Below are positions 36,459-46,169 of a stretch of DNA of 64,000 nt, piece after piece (within the stretch, counting starts at the first letter, position 1; each line of letters begins with the position of its first letter). The position numbers and the translations under genes are program-made. Source of the DNA: Yersinia proxima (GTDB lineage: Bacteria; Pseudomonadota; Gammaproteobacteria; Enterobacterales; Enterobacteriaceae); NCBI RefSeq assembly GCF_902170785.1, contig NZ_CABHYG010000004.1:434001-498000 (forward strand), in the 5' to 3' direction. Under the pieces are notes generated by a model that was not told where the DNA came from, made no database searches, and saw only the letters and a program-made list of their open reading frames with translations.

Positions 36459-37853
36459 ATGAAAATATATAAACAACTTCCATTAGCAATGGCGGTTATC
36501 GCCGCGCTTTGCCCTATTTCTGTACTGGCAAAAGAAACAGTTACCACGATTACTACTGAACAACTTAATAAAATAGTGGCCGACGCAGTAGAAAAAGCAC
36601 TGGCAGAGCGTAAGGAAAAAATAGAAGCCGCGACTATTCAAAAACCAAGTGTAGATATCGTAGAGAAAGCCTCCATTCCGCCCAGCCCGGATATGGCTAT
36701 CCCTTACGGTCTAAAATTCAATGCTTATGCGCGTTATGGCGCACAATTCCAGGCGGGTGACCAAAAATACGTAGGTGTTGATGGCTCCTATAATGGCTCT
36801 TCAGCGATTGGTCGTTTGGGTAATGAAGGCAACGGTGGGGAGTTCCAACTTTCTAAAGCCTTTAAAGGCGACAATGGCGCAATATGGGATGTGGTGGTCA
36901 TGCTTGACCATTGGGGTGATGAAGTTAACCTGAAAAAAGCATACGCCGGGGTGACTAACTTATTTGAATCTCAACCGAATGCTTATTTATGGGCTGGTCG
37001 CGATTTCCATCAGCGCCCACAACAAGGTATTAACGACTACTTCTGGATGACCCACGACGGACAAGGTGCCGGGATAAAAAACCTGGATCTTGGTGTTGTT
37101 CAACTTGATGCCGCGGCTGTTGGTGCGGTGCAATCCTGTAACCCAGAAGTTGTCCCAGACCAATCAAATCCATCGCGCATTACCTGTACCGGTGGCTCGG
37201 GAACCGGCGATAACGGCCATTATGCGCTGACATCGAAACTACATGGTGTGAAGTTGGGGCCAATCAATTTTGAGCTGTATACCAACTATGGTTTTGACTC
37301 TAAAGCAATTGAGAGCGAAGAAAAACTAAAAGCCTGGCAGACAGCCGTAGTGCTTAGCCATACCGGTGAAAATATCGAAAATAAATGGGTCACCCGTTAT
37401 TCAGATAATTCCGATAACAGCGTTTATAACAAAACAGCTGACCTTCGTACCATTTATACCAGTGTTGAGGGGACATATAAGTTCACGCCACAAACTTCTG
37501 TGACCTACCTCGCCGCATTCCATGATTATGATAGAAGCAACCATAGTGAGGACAATCGCCGTAACTATGGTGTCATTATTCGCCCAATGCATTTCTGGAA
37601 TGATGTTCATTCGACCTGGCTTGAAGCGGGTTATCAACGGGTAGATTATGATACCGGCGGCGATAACAGAGGCTGGAAACTGACTCTCTCTCAAAATATT
37701 TCTATTGCGATGGGGGCAGACTTCAGACCAATGCTGCGCTTCTATGTCACCGGTGGTGAAGTCGATAACAAACATACTGCCACCACCACCGACACCGAAG
37801 ATACACGTCTTGACTCTTTCAACGTCGGGGCGATGTGGGAAGCCTGGTTCTAG
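36459..37853 (+). CDS. LamB-type carbohydrate porin, ScrY/BglH-like
   Basis: 464 residues. Signal peptide (MKIYKQLPLAMAVIAALCPISVLA, cleaved near residue 24), then a short helical or coiled-coil segment (residues about 33-63, QLNKIVADAVEKALAERKEK) as in ScrY, then the beta-barrel from about residue 80 (LKFNAYARYGAQF) to a terminal aromatic strand ending MWEAWF, the outer-membrane insertion signal. Would let beta-glucosides cross the outer membrane. It lies 175 bp after IIA, possibly with its own promoter. The N-terminal helix is shorter than in ScrY. Confidence 0.9.
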   Translation: MKIYKQLPLAMAVIAALCPISVLAKETVTTITTEQLNKIVADAVEKALAERKEKIEAATIQKPSVDIVEKASIPPSPDMAIPYGLKFNAYARYGAQFQAGDQKYVGVDGSYNGSSAIGRLGNEGNGGEFQLSKAFKGDNGAIWDVVVMLDHWGDEVNLKKAYAGVTNLFESQPNAYLWAGRDFHQRPQQGINDYFWMTHDGQGAGIKNLDLGVVQLDAAAVGAVQSCNPEVVPDQSNPSRITCTGGSGTGDNGHYALTSKLHGVKLGPINFELYTNYGFDSKAIESEEKLKAWQTAVVLSHTGENIENKWVTRYSDNSDNSVYNKTADLRTIYTSVEGTYKFTPQTSVTYLAAFHDYDRSNHSEDNRRNYGVIIRPMHFWNDVHSTWLEAGYQRVDYDTGGDNRGWKLTLSQNISIAMGADFRPMLRFYVTGGEVDNKHTATTTDTEDTRLDSFNVGAMWEAWF

Positions 37854-37860
37854 TCCATAT

Positions 37861-37890
37861 TCAGGGTAACCGCTACGGCGGTTATCCTGA
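37861..37890 (+). terminator. Stem-loop after the porin gene
   Basis: TCAGGGTAACCGC and GCGGTTATCCTGA pair over 13 positions (one G-T) with a four-base loop TACG, eight bases after the porin stop. No T tract follows, so this may be a stabilising or Rho-associated hairpin. Confidence 0.6.
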
Positions 37891-38040
37891 GACAACTCTG
37901 CATTGATAAATATAGCATTAATAAAAATCCCATCTCGCAATCATTACCTCATATTGTCTTACAGTATATCTGCCGTTATCTTGGTATTTATGTGGAGTCG
38001 CACTTTCGCCTGCTATAGACAACGGATAGGAATAATAATG

Positions 38041-38736
38041 ATGAAGATTTTGGGCCTTATTGGCGGCATGAGTTGGGAATCAACTATCCCCTATTACCGG
38101 ATGATCAACCAACACGTTAAAGAACAATTAGGCGGATTACACAGCGCCAAGATCATTCTCTACAGTGTGGATTTCCATGAGATTGAACAGTTGCAAACCA
38201 AAGGTGATTGGCAAACTGCGGGCCAGGTGCTATCCGATGCCGCGCTGTCCTTAAAATGTGCAGGGGCCGAGGTTATAGTTGTATGCACCAACACCATGCA
38301 CAAAGTGGCAGATGATATTGAAACAGCCAGTGGATTACCTTTATTGCATATTGCCGACGCCACTGCAGCGCAAATAAAGCAACAAGGGATCAATAAGATC
38401 GGTTTACTCGGCACCCGCTATACCATGGAGCAAGATTTCTACCGTGGCCGTTTAATCGAGAAACATGATATTGCCGTGATTACGCCGAACAGTGCGGATC
38501 GCGAAATTATTAATCGTATTATTTATGAAGAGCTATGTCTTGGCATAATCAGTGAAACATCACGTCAGGAGTATCGCCGTATCATCGGCCATTTAGAGGA
38601 GCAAGGCGCACAAGGGATTATCTTTGGTTGTACTGAAATTACCCTATTGGTTAATGCACAAGATGCCACTGTGCCGGTGTTTGATACCACGGCGATACAT
38701 GCTAAAGCTGCGGCTCAATATGCACTTCAGCAATAA
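38041..38736 (+). CDS. Aspartate/glutamate racemase family protein, YgeA-like
   Basis: 231 residues from the ATG at 38041 (MKILGLIGGMSWESTIPYYRMIN); ATG 38038 is equally possible. The frame extends upstream to 37903 without family support. The two catalytic cysteines occur in VVCTNTMHKVAD and IIFGCTEITLL. E. coli YgeA racemises several amino acids, notably homoserine and methionine. May supply D-amino acids for the periplasm. Between the porin and a diguanylate cyclase; no operon partner evident. Confidence 0.9.
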   Translation: MKILGLIGGMSWESTIPYYRMINQHVKEQLGGLHSAKIILYSVDFHEIEQLQTKGDWQTAGQVLSDAALSLKCAGAEVIVVCTNTMHKVADDIETASGLPLLHIADATAAQIKQQGINKIGLLGTRYTMEQDFYRGRLIEKHDIAVITPNSADREIINRIIYEELCLGIISETSRQEYRRIIGHLEEQGAQGIIFGCTEITLLVNAQDATVPVFDTTAIHAKAAAQYALQQ

Positions 38737-38773
38737 TAATACCTAAAACCAACGGCATCGCGGGCCAGGGATA

Positions 38774-39781
38774 TCAACCACTAATAATATTCTTGCCTGC
38801 TGCCTTTGAATTATAGAGCATTTTATCTGCACGAATGAGTAATTGCTCCTGTGATTCATTTTGTTCCAACTCAACAACACCCAGGCTCATTGTGACATGA
38901 ATATTGCCATCCACCGGCATGATCTCAACCAGCTTCCTGATTTTCTCAGCAATGCTTTTAGCCTCAGTTAATTGTGTATTAGGCAAGACAATCATAAATT
39001 CATCGCCCCCCCAACGGCCTAAAACGTCAATCTCTCTAATGTTATTCCTAATAACATCAACAATATGTGTCAAGGTTAAGTCGCCCACTAAATGGCCGTA
39101 TTTGTCATTAATAGATTTAAAATTATCTAAATCCAATGAAAGTAATGATAGCGACTGGCAAAAACGCTTAGCGCGGTTATATTCATGCTTGAGAACTTTC
39201 TCCAACAAATAACGATTTGCAGCAGAGGTTAATACATCCGTTTCAGAAAGAATTTTTTTAATATCTAATTGCTGTTGCAACTGAAAATTACTTTCACGTA
39301 ACTCAGCAGTTCGTTCTTCGACTAACCCTTCCAGGGTTTTATTTTTTAATTCCAATTTTTCAAGACGATTTTTTCTGTCATGGATATTCCGGTGAGCGCC
39401 TATCATTCTGGATACTGTGCCATCACTATTACGCTCAATCACCTTGCCGCGATCCTCAATCCAGATATAGTCGCCATCATGGGTTCGGCAACGGTATTCA
39501 ATCTGATATCTTTCGGCTTGTTGATTTATATACGCATCGAACTGAAACATAACCCTTTCAAAATCATCGGGATGGATAATTTTCTCCCAAGTGTGCACGG
39601 TATTTTCAAAAGCATGGGCCGGATATCCCAGCATTTCATACCAGCCGGTATTACGGTAAACAAATCCATTGTTGGCGTTCCAATCCCAGATACCATCACT
39701 TATCACTTCGAGAATTTCATGAACGACGCGCTCATTTAAATCGGCAATCTTAAACTTCTGATCACTTTGATTATGGCTCAT
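38774..39781 (-). CDS. PAS-GGDEF diguanylate cyclase
   Basis: 335 residues from ATG 39781 (MSHNQSDQKF, AGCAGGG upstream). A PAS fold with PAC (about residues 20-130: GIWDWNANNGFVYRNTGWYEMLGYP, core WYEMLGYP; IEYRCRTHDGDYIWIEDRG, core YIWIEDRG), a coiled coil (140-175) and a GGDEF domain (about 180-335). The active-site loop is WGGDEF, and the inhibitory site RxxD (REID) lies five residues upstream, so both synthesis of c-di-GMP and product inhibition should be intact. No membrane segment; the PAS ligand is unknown. Confidence 0.92.
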   Translation of the reverse strand: MSHNQSDQKFKIADLNERVVHEILEVISDGIWDWNANNGFVYRNTGWYEMLGYPAHAFENTVHTWEKIIHPDDFERVMFQFDAYINQQAERYQIEYRCRTHDGDYIWIEDRGKVIERNSDGTVSRMIGAHRNIHDRKNRLEKLELKNKTLEGLVEERTAELRESNFQLQQQLDIKKILSETDVLTSAANRYLLEKVLKHEYNRAKRFCQSLSLLSLDLDNFKSINDKYGHLVGDLTLTHIVDVIRNNIREIDVLGRWGGDEFMIVLPNTQLTEAKSIAEKIRKLVEIMPVDGNIHVTMSLGVVELEQNESQEQLLIRADKMLYNSKAAGKNIISG

Positions 39782-40198
39782 TAAACTACCCTGCTGTGTT
39801 GGTAAATTAGAAAGCAAAAATAGATTTGTTTAATTATTGTTCTAATATTGTGAATTAACGTTTTTGAGCAGGCAAGGGTTTTTTAACTCTAAATTTGACT
39901 TTAAAAGAATATAAATGCATTAAAAACAGATAAGATTTACCTTAATACTTTAGTATTCAATCACCTACTTTTTACAATGTTATCAATATAGGATTTTTAG
40001 TATAAGATATTTTTATGAATAACGTGTGATCTAGCTGGCTTCTTTTTGACAAAAAGACAAATTTAACAAAAAAATATATTTACATGACAATGAGATTATT
40101 TTGGAACCGGTGTTTATTTTATAGCGAATAAAAAAGCCTGCGATCTCTCGCAGGCCTAATTATTAACGATCATGCAGCAGAAATATCTGCGATTGATC
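39782..40198. other. AT-rich intergenic region between the diguanylate cyclase and fabB
   Basis: About 417 bases, strongly AT-rich, presumably containing the cyclase promoter; no gene is seen. The end near fabB carries the fabB terminator. Confidence 0.45.
40128..40158 (-). terminator. Rho-independent terminator of fabB
   Basis: On the minus strand AGGCCTGCGAGA-GATCGCAGGCTTTTTT forms a strong stem with a T tract, about 40 bp after the fabB stop. Confidence 0.88.
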
Positions 40199-41422
40199 TT
40201 ATTTCTGGTATTTACGCATAACCAGGGTAGCGTTGGTGCCACCGAAACCGAAGCTGTTAGACATAACAGTGTTCAGCTCACGTTTGGTTGGCTCAGTGAC
40301 GATATTCATCCCCGCAGCCTGCTCATCCAGATTTTCAATATTAATGCTTGGAGCAATAAAGCCATGCTCAACCATCAATAAGCTAAAGATAGCTTCGTGC
40401 ACACCGGCGGCACCCAGAGAGTGACCGGTCATGGCTTTGGTTGAGGAGATAGCTGGCGTGTTATTACCAAACACTTCGCGGATCGCACCCAACTCTTTCA
40501 CATCACCCACAGGAGTAGAAGTACCGTGTACGTTCATGTAGTCAATGGGTGTATCAACGCCGTCCATCGCCATCTTCATGCAACGTACTGCGCCTTCACC
40601 TGATGGGGCCACCATATCAGCGCCATCTGACGTTGCGCCGTAACCCACTATCTCAGCATAGATATGTGCGCCACGTGCCAGAGCATGTTCGAGTTCTTCA
40701 ACAACAACCATACCGCCGCCGCCAGCAATGACGAAGCCATCACGGTCTTTATCATAGGTACGGGATGCTTTCGCCGGAGTTTCATTGTATTTAGTCGACA
40801 ATGCACCCATGGCATCGAACTCGCAGGACATTTCCCAGCACAGTTCTTCACCGCCACCAGCAAACACCACATCCTGTTTGCCCAGTTGGATCAGTTCCAA
40901 CGCATGGCCAATACAGTGTGCTGAGGTCGCACAAGCGGAGCTGATGGAATAGTTTACGCCTTTGATTTTAAAAGGTGTTGCCAGACACGCGGAGACACCG
41001 GATGCCATGGCTTTAGTCACCATATAAGGGCCTACGCCACGCAAACCTTTCGCGCGCATGCCATCAGAACCGGCAACCTGGTTACGTGGTGAACCGCCAC
41101 CAGAGCCGACGACCAGCCCACTGCGGAAATTGGAGACTTGTTCTTCCGTCAGACCAGAATCTTCAATGGCCTGTTTCATGGAAAGATAAGCATAAACAGA
41201 GGCGTCGCTCATAAAGCGCAGCACTTTACGGTCGATATTTTCTGTAATGGTCTCAGGTGCGAGCTTTACGTCGCCCCACACATGGCTGCGCATGCCTGCG
41301 TCTTTAAATTCCTGAGAGAAAGTAATGCCAGAGCGGCCTTCCTGTAAAGATGCCAGAACTTCCTGCTGGTTATTACCAATGCTGGATACAATACCCAAGC
41401 CAGTAATGACTGCACGCTTCAT
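40199..41422 (-). CDS. fabB: 3-oxoacyl-ACP synthase I FabB
   Basis: 407 residues. Condensing-enzyme active site with Cys in [12 protein letters not shown] (equivalent to Cys163), and two histidines in [11 protein letters not shown] and TGHSLGAAG. Elongates acyl-ACP and is needed for unsaturated fatty acids. A palindromic FabR-type operator lies upstream. Divergent from mnmC as in E. coli. Confidence 0.98.
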   Translation of the reverse strand: MKRAVITGLGIVSSIGNNQQEVLASLQEGRSGITFSQEFKDAGMRSHVWGDVKLAPETITENIDRKVLRFMSDASVYAYLSMKQAIEDSGLTEEQVSNFRSGLVVGSGGGSPRNQVAGSDGMRAKGLRGVGPYMVTKAMASGVSACLATPFKIKGVNYSISSACATSAHCIGHALELIQLGKQDVVFAGGGEELCWEMSCEFDAMGALSTKYNETPAKASRTYDKDRDGFVIAGGGGMVVVEELEHALARGAHIYAEIVGYGATSDGADMVAPSGEGAVRCMKMAMDGVDTPIDYMNVHGTSTPVGDVKELGAIREVFGNNTPAISSTKAMTGHSLGAAGVHEAIFSLLMVEHGFIAPSINIENLDEQAAGMNIVTEPTKRELNTVMSNSFGFGGTNATLVMRKYQK

Positions 41423-41472
41423 TCAATACCTCTTCCACTTATTTTACATTCGGGATTTTGCAACGCACTTTA

Positions 41473-41488
41473 GCGTACAGTTGTACGC
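41473..41488. promoter_or_regulatory. FabR-type operator upstream of fabB
   Basis: GCGTACA-gt-TGTACGC is a perfect 7+2+7 palindrome matching the FabR half site, 50 bp before the fabB start. FabR represses fabA and fabB when unsaturated acyl chains are abundant. A possible FadR-like site (AAGTCCGATCAG, near 41493-41504) follows, which is less certain. Confidence 0.7.
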
Positions 41489-41593
41489 CGAACAAGTCCG
41501 ATCAGCGTAATATACCCAGATAATTTTACGATTTGCACGCAGCGGGTCACATAGTTAGAATCGCCCTACCCCTTGAGATATGAGTCTTTCAAC

Positions 41594-43678
41594 GTGAGCC
41601 ACCCCCCAATCCAAACGGCAACATTAAGCTGGAATGAACAGGGTACACCTGTATCGGAACAGTTTGGTGACATCTATTTTTCTAATGAAGATGGATTAGA
41701 AGAGACTCACTACGTTTTTCTCAAGGGAAATGGCTTTCCCGAGCGCTTTGCACAACATCCGCGTAATAACTGTGTTTTTGCGGAAACGGGTTTTGGTACC
41801 GGGTTGAATTTCCTGACATTATGGCGTGACTTCGCCCAGTTTCGCCAGCTTCATCCCGCAGCTAAACTGCAACGTTTACACTATATTAGTTTCGAAAAAT
41901 ACCCACTTCAGGTCGCTGATTTAGCCGCCGCCCATCAGCGCTGGCCAGAACTGGCTTGTTTTGCCGAACAACTCCGTGCTCAGTGGCCGTTGCCGCTGGC
42001 CGGATGCCACCGTATTTTACTGGCTGAGGGGGCTATCACGCTGGACCTGTGGTTTGGTGATGTGAATACCCTGCTGCCCCAGTTAGATTCCAGCTTGAAT
42101 AATCAGGTGGATGCGTGGTTCCTTGATGGTTTTGCACCGGCTAAAAACCCTGATATGTGGAATGATGTGCTGTTTAATTCCATGGCACGGATGGCCAGGC
42201 CCGGCGGCACATTCGCCACTTTTACGGCGGCCGGATTTGTGCGCCGTGGCTTGCAACAAGCTGGGTTTGATGTCGCTAAAATAAAAGGTTTTGGCCAGAA
42301 ACGTGAGATGCTAACCGGCATACTGCCACAACGCCTTAATACCCAATCGGAGCCTTGGTATCACCGGCCATCGGCCACCCGTTGTGATGATATCGCCATT
42401 ATCGGCGGAGGGATTGTCAGCGCCTTAACCGCACTAGCGTTACTGCGCCGTGGTGCCAAAGTGACACTTTATTGCGCCGACGCACTACCCGCCCAAGGTG
42501 CATCAGGCAACCGACAAGGCGCACTTTACCCGCTGCTTAACGGCAAAAATGATGCTCTGGAAATCTTTTTCACCAGTGCTTTTACCTTTGCCCGCCGCCA
42601 ATACTCTCAATTACTTGAGCAAGGTATCCGCTTTGATCATCAGTGGTGCGGTGTCAGCCAGTTAGCCTTTGATGCTAAAAGCCGTGGCAAGATTGATAAA
42701 ATGCTGCAAACCGATTGGCCGGCATCACTTGCCGCAGCGATGAGTCGTGAACAACTCAGTGTGCTGGCTGGGTTAGATTGCGCTCACGATGGTATCCACT
42801 ACCCCGCCGGTGGTTGGCTGTGCCCATCAGACCTCACCACCGAGCTCATGGCGCTGGCGCAACAAAAGGGCATGACCTGCAACTATGAGCATGAACTGCA
42901 TCAGCTAGAGCGGATTGACGGGCAATGGCAGCTCACATTTAAGCAATCGATAGCAAACAATAAGCAATCAACAGCAAACAAACAACCGCAGGCAAGCAGA
43001 CAACATGCCACTGTGGTGCTGGCCACCGGCCACCGCTTACCCGAATGGGAGCAAACACGGCATCTGCCGCTGTCGGTTGTGCGTGGGCAGGTTTCACACA
43101 TTCCCACCACGCCGGTACTCAGCCAGTTGCGGCAAGTGCTGTGCTATGACGGTTACCTGACACCAGTGAACCCCGCCAATCAGCATCACTGTATTGGTGC
43201 CAGTTATCAGCGCGGTGATGTTACGACTGATTTTCGTGCCGACGAACAGCAAGAAAATCGGGATCGCCTGTTACGCTGCCTGCCTGATGTCAGTTGGCCG
43301 CAACAGGTGGATATCAGTGATAATAAGGCGCGCTGTGGCGTGCGTTGTGCTATCCGTGACCATTTGCCGATGGTGGGCGCAGTACCGGATTACAGTGCCA
43401 CACTGGCGCAATACCAGGATTTGCCGCGTAAAATCCAGCATGACGAAGACATTCCCCTCGCGCCGGTGTGGCCAGAGCTATTTATGGTGGGTGCTTTGGG
43501 GTCACGCGGTTTGTGCAGCGCACCATTAGTGGCAGAAATTCTGGCCGCACAAATGTTTGGCGAACCGCAGCCATTAGATGCAACCACGCTGGCGGCACTG
43601 AATCCTAACCGATTCTGGATTCGAAAATTACTGAAAGGCAGGCCGGTACAACAGCGTGCTTCAACTATCTCTGGATAA
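41594..43678 (+). CDS. mnmC: Bifunctional tRNA mnm5s2U biosynthesis enzyme MnmC
   Basis: 694 residues. N-terminal SAM-dependent methyltransferase ([29 protein letters not shown]) and C-terminal FAD oxidoreductase ([47 protein letters not shown]). It finishes the 5-methylaminomethyl-2-thiouridine at the tRNA wobble base. The GTG at 41594 ([17 protein letters not shown]) fits Yersinia MnmC; the TTG at 41573 is an alternative. Within the FAD domain a 21-bp duplication adds a low-complexity loop ([14 protein letters not shown]). Confidence 0.95.
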   Translation: MSHPPIQTATLSWNEQGTPVSEQFGDIYFSNEDGLEETHYVFLKGNGFPERFAQHPRNNCVFAETGFGTGLNFLTLWRDFAQFRQLHPAAKLQRLHYISFEKYPLQVADLAAAHQRWPELACFAEQLRAQWPLPLAGCHRILLAEGAITLDLWFGDVNTLLPQLDSSLNNQVDAWFLDGFAPAKNPDMWNDVLFNSMARMARPGGTFATFTAAGFVRRGLQQAGFDVAKIKGFGQKREMLTGILPQRLNTQSEPWYHRPSATRCDDIAIIGGGIVSALTALALLRRGAKVTLYCADALPAQGASGNRQGALYPLLNGKNDALEIFFTSAFTFARRQYSQLLEQGIRFDHQWCGVSQLAFDAKSRGKIDKMLQTDWPASLAAAMSREQLSVLAGLDCAHDGIHYPAGGWLCPSDLTTELMALAQQKGMTCNYEHELHQLERIDGQWQLTFKQSIANNKQSTANKQPQASRQHATVVLATGHRLPEWEQTRHLPLSVVRGQVSHIPTTPVLSQLRQVLCYDGYLTPVNPANQHHCIGASYQRGDVTTDFRADEQQENRDRLLRCLPDVSWPQQVDISDNKARCGVRCAIRDHLPMVGAVPDYSATLAQYQDLPRKIQHDEDIPLAPVWPELFMVGALGSRGLCSAPLVAEILAAQMFGEPQPLDATTLAALNPNRFWIRKLLKGRPVQQRASTISG
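42941..42982 (+). repeat. 21-bp tandem duplication inside mnmC
   Basis: Two 21-bp units (42941-42961, 42962-42982) beginning AAGCAATC and ending AGCAAACAA(T/A) differ at three positions and keep the reading frame. They encode KQSIANN and KQSTANK in a loop where the E. coli protein is shorter. Confidence 0.8.
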
Positions 43679-43680
43679 GT

Positions 43681-43805
43681 ATTATTGAAGTTGCTGCATG
43701 TCCAAAGACTGATGGGGTGACTGCACCGATGGGCGCTCCGACGGCTTACGCCGTTACGACCCATTCGGCACATTTCCCCGTCCTGGCTAGCTTATTAGCT
43801 GCCTG
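43681..43805. repeat. Possible palindromic intergenic element after mnmC
   Basis: The gap between mnmC and yfcL holds an ACGGC-ttac-GCCGT hairpin (43741-43754) in a GC-rich stretch with no gene. It may be a Yersinia palindromic repeat or simply the mnmC terminator region; no second copy was seen in the window. Confidence 0.3.
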
Positions 43806-43830
43806 AGTTGAGGGCTATTAAGTAAAATAT

Positions 43831-44112
43831 TTAGTGTGGCAACTGGGCGTTTTCTAATAAACGATCCCACAACCCCAATACTAAAGCCTGATCTGGAGGG
43901 GAAAGCTCACCGGCTTTGATGGCTTTATTCAGACTGGTTTGCACCCGTGTGTGTAGCTGTTCAGCGGTGTGTTCACCAAAGGCTTCAGATTCAGCCACTG
44001 CCAATGTCAAATGGCCGCGTAGGTAACCGCCAGCAAATAAATCATCATCACTGGCGTGCTCTACCATGTCATCAATCTGCGCCAGGATATGCGTTTCAAA
44101 CTCTGCGATCAT
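43831..44112 (-). CDS. yfcL: YfcL family protein
   Basis: 93 residues starting [41 protein letters not shown] (core [19 protein letters not shown]), matching E. coli YfcL (92). The frame continues upstream to 44346, overlapping epmC, but that extension has no family support; the ATG at 44112 is right. Cytoplasmic, function unknown; always beside mnmC and epmC. Confidence 0.93.
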   Translation of the reverse strand: MIAEFETHILAQIDDMVEHASDDDLFAGGYLRGHLTLAVAESEAFGEHTAEQLHTRVQTSLNKAIKAGELSPPDQALVLGLWDRLLENAQLPH

Positions 44113-44174
44113 CGTTTCCTCAATATATTCATTTTTTATATCCAAAAATAATGGATTTTCAGCCGGACAGAAAA

Positions 44175-44717
44175 CTAAGCTAAATCTTCCGGATAAGGGA
44201 AAAGCTCTGCCGTGAATGATGGCGTATTGTAAAACGATTGTAGCGCCTGAATAAAGCGCGCAGGTCGTGGGGATATTCCTTTTTCCAAATGCCACAATAC
44301 CTGTTCGCGCACTTTTCGTTGAAATGTGATGCGGTCTGGCTCGCAATCACCTTCCAGATTGTCGCAACTGACATTGAACGGGAAACCGGCTGCCACGCAA
44401 AACATCCATTCCAGTGCCTGTGGCTTGATCTCAACCACTTCAAACTGGCTTTGAGTTAATGCATCGCGCCCATCGGGGCAATACCAATAGCCAAAATCGA
44501 CTAATTTGCGGCGCTCTTCCCCGGCAATACACCAATGGGAGATTTCATGCATACCGCTGGCGTAATAACCATGAGCAAAAATCACCCGATGATAAGAAAA
44601 CTGTTCATCGGCGGGTAGATAGATGGGTTCATCATCGCCTTTCACCAATTGTGTATTATATTCATCACTAAAACAGCTATTAAAAATATCGATTAATTGT
44701 TGATAATCATGAGTCAT
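44175..44717 (-). CDS. epmC: Elongation factor P hydroxylase EpmC (YfcM)
   Basis: 180 residues from ATG 44717 ([16 protein letters not shown]), E. coli EpmC 182. Hydroxylates the beta-lysyl-lysine of EF-P. The metal-binding motif HEISHWC and [17 protein letters not shown] are conserved. Thirteen extra upstream codons to 44756 are unsupported. Co-oriented with yfcL and yfcA. Confidence 0.94.
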   Translation of the reverse strand: MTHDYQQLIDIFNSCFSDEYNTQLVKGDDEPIYLPADEQFSYHRVIFAHGYYASGMHEISHWCIAGEERRKLVDFGYWYCPDGRDALTQSQFEVVEIKPQALEWMFCVAAGFPFNVSCDNLEGDCEPDRITFQRKVREQVLWHLEKGISPRPARFIQALQSFYNTPSFTAELFPYPEDLA

Positions 44718-44800
44718 GCTTGAGTCCGTAAAAGCGGTATCAGCAGCGGCATTCAAGCTCGCTGCTATTTTTGATACTTTCAGTTATGCAAAACAAATTA

Positions 44801-45607
44801 TTAGGCAAAAACGTGTAATCCTAGCCAGGCGGTAATCTCGGCACCGTGGCTGTCATACAGTAGCTTGCAGCTCATGACGAATGACACCACGACAATCATT
44901 GGGCGAATCAATTTCTGACCCTTGGTCAATACCATATGAGCCCCCAGGCGTGCGCCCAGGACTTGCCCCACCAGCATCACCAACCCGATACTCCACACCA
45001 CTTTGCCGCCGACAATAAAGAAAATCAGGCTACCGAGATTAGAGGTGAAATTGAGCACTTTGGCGTGAGCCGTAGATTTCGCCAGATTAAAGCCACACAA
45101 AGTCACAAAAGCCAGAGCATAGAAAGAACCGGCTCCGGGGCCAAAGAAACCATCATAAAAACCCACACCACCGCCAGCGATTAGGGCGAAGGGCACTGCC
45201 GACAGACGGCGTTGTTGGTCAACTTCTCCGAGCTTGGGGGTCACCAGAAAATAGACCCCAATGCCTATGACCAACAGTGGCAGAATTTGCCGCAGAATAT
45301 CGGCTCGCATATGCTGGACTAAAATGGCGCCTAATATTGATCCCACCACAGTGAGAGCAATAGTAAGCCTTTGTTCCTTCAGATTAACCGCCCCACGGCG
45401 GATAAAATAAAGGCTGGCGGAGAATGAACCGCCAACAGATTGCAACTTGTTGGTTGCCAATACCTGTGCCGGAGGTAATCCCACCGCCAGCAGTGCCGGA
45501 ACGGTTAGCAACCCGCCGCCACCGGCGATGGAATCAATAAATCCGGCCAATAAAGCGACTAAAAATAATATCCCTAAAACCGCAGGACCCAAGGTAAACC
45601 AATCCAT
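44801..45607 (-). CDS. yfcA: TSUP-family membrane transporter YfcA
   Basis: 268 residues (E. coli 269), eight to nine membrane spans, with the TSUP/TauE signatures GFIDSIAGGGGLLTVPALL and YDGFFGPGAGSFYALAF. Putative sulfite/organosulfonate exporter; substrate unproven. In E. coli the next gene upstream would be mepA; here a prophage begins 5' of yfcA. Confidence 0.94.
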   Translation of the reverse strand: MDWFTLGPAVLGILFLVALLAGFIDSIAGGGGLLTVPALLAVGLPPAQVLATNKLQSVGGSFSASLYFIRRGAVNLKEQRLTIALTVVGSILGAILVQHMRADILRQILPLLVIGIGVYFLVTPKLGEVDQQRRLSAVPFALIAGGGVGFYDGFFGPGAGSFYALAFVTLCGFNLAKSTAHAKVLNFTSNLGSLIFFIVGGKVVWSIGLVMLVGQVLGARLGAHMVLTKGQKLIRPMIVVVSFVMSCKLLYDSHGAEITAWLGLHVFA

Positions 45608-45883
45608 GATTTATTCCGCAGCGAAATACGCATTAATTATATTAAGTGATTGATTTAAATTACTTTTCATTTGTAATATTCTTTATTTTATCCGGCTCAT
45701 TATCCGGTTTATTGTTCACTGCTAAAAGTGGAGTATACCTGTCAGCGTGGGCATTATAAAAGGATGAGTGGCGAAGTGAAGAAGTAAATATTTAGTATCT
45801 TATCGATCGGTGTCCGTAAAAACAGATTGAATTCTCTTTTCATTTTACTGTACATTTAAACAGTAAATTAGCGAGGTGATACC
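45608..45883. other. Host-prophage junction region, left end
   Basis: About 276 AT-rich bases between yfcA and the first prophage-like gene. The attachment site should be within it but no repeat can be paired, because the other end of the prophage is outside the window. No tRNA gene is present. Confidence 0.5.
45846..45865 (+). promoter_or_regulatory. LexA (SOS) box
   Basis: TACTGTACATTTAAACAGTA contains CTGT-N8-ACAG and matches the full 20-bp LexA consensus TACTGTATATATATACAGTA at all invariant positions. It lies 19 bp before the start of the 91-residue gene, so that gene and the dinI-like gene should be induced by DNA damage. Confidence 0.93.
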
Positions 45884-46159
45884 ATGGCAATAAATCATAA
45901 AGATGAGTTTACCGGGATGCGAGAGCTGACTTCTTTTGATACGGCTCACAGCGCCTTTGGTGAGTTCATCCTCATGCGCTCGTCATTCACTGATACTCTC
46001 ACCGGATTCAGACAGATTGAACCAGAGCATTACCCAGACCAACAAGTCATGATTCGTTTGGATGCCGCCAAAAAGCTGATTAGTGAACTACAGAGGCGAG
46101 TGGACTATATCGAGTCTGGTATTGAAGATGTTAACACCAAAACCCACTATCACAGCTGA
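45884..46159 (+). CDS. Small SOS-controlled prophage protein of unknown function
   Basis: 91 residues, preceded by AGCGAGGTG. No family recognised. The C-terminal half (RLDAAKKLISELQRRVDYIESGIEDVN, core AKKLISELQRRVDYIE) looks like an amphipathic helix or coiled coil; no signal peptide or membrane segment. It is directly under a LexA box and 10 bp before a DinI-like gene, so it is probably co-expressed on DNA damage. Confidence 0.7.
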   Translation: MAINHKDEFTGMRELTSFDTAHSAFGEFILMRSSFTDTLTGFRQIEPEHYPDQQVMIRLDAAKKLISELQRRVDYIESGIEDVNTKTHYHS

Positions 46160-46169
46160 GGGAAAAAAT

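Noticed and set aside
37903-38040. Extended N-terminus of the racemase
   Set aside because: The upstream codons precede the conserved Rossmann-like start MKILGLIGGMSWEST and are rich in unusual residues; the family begins at the ATG near 38041.
41493-41504. FadR site next to the FabR operator
   Set aside because: The match is only partial; left as a mention because a computed site score would be needed.
45608-45845. attL core sequence
   Set aside because: Cannot be identified without the other prophage end; no pairable repeat is present in the window.
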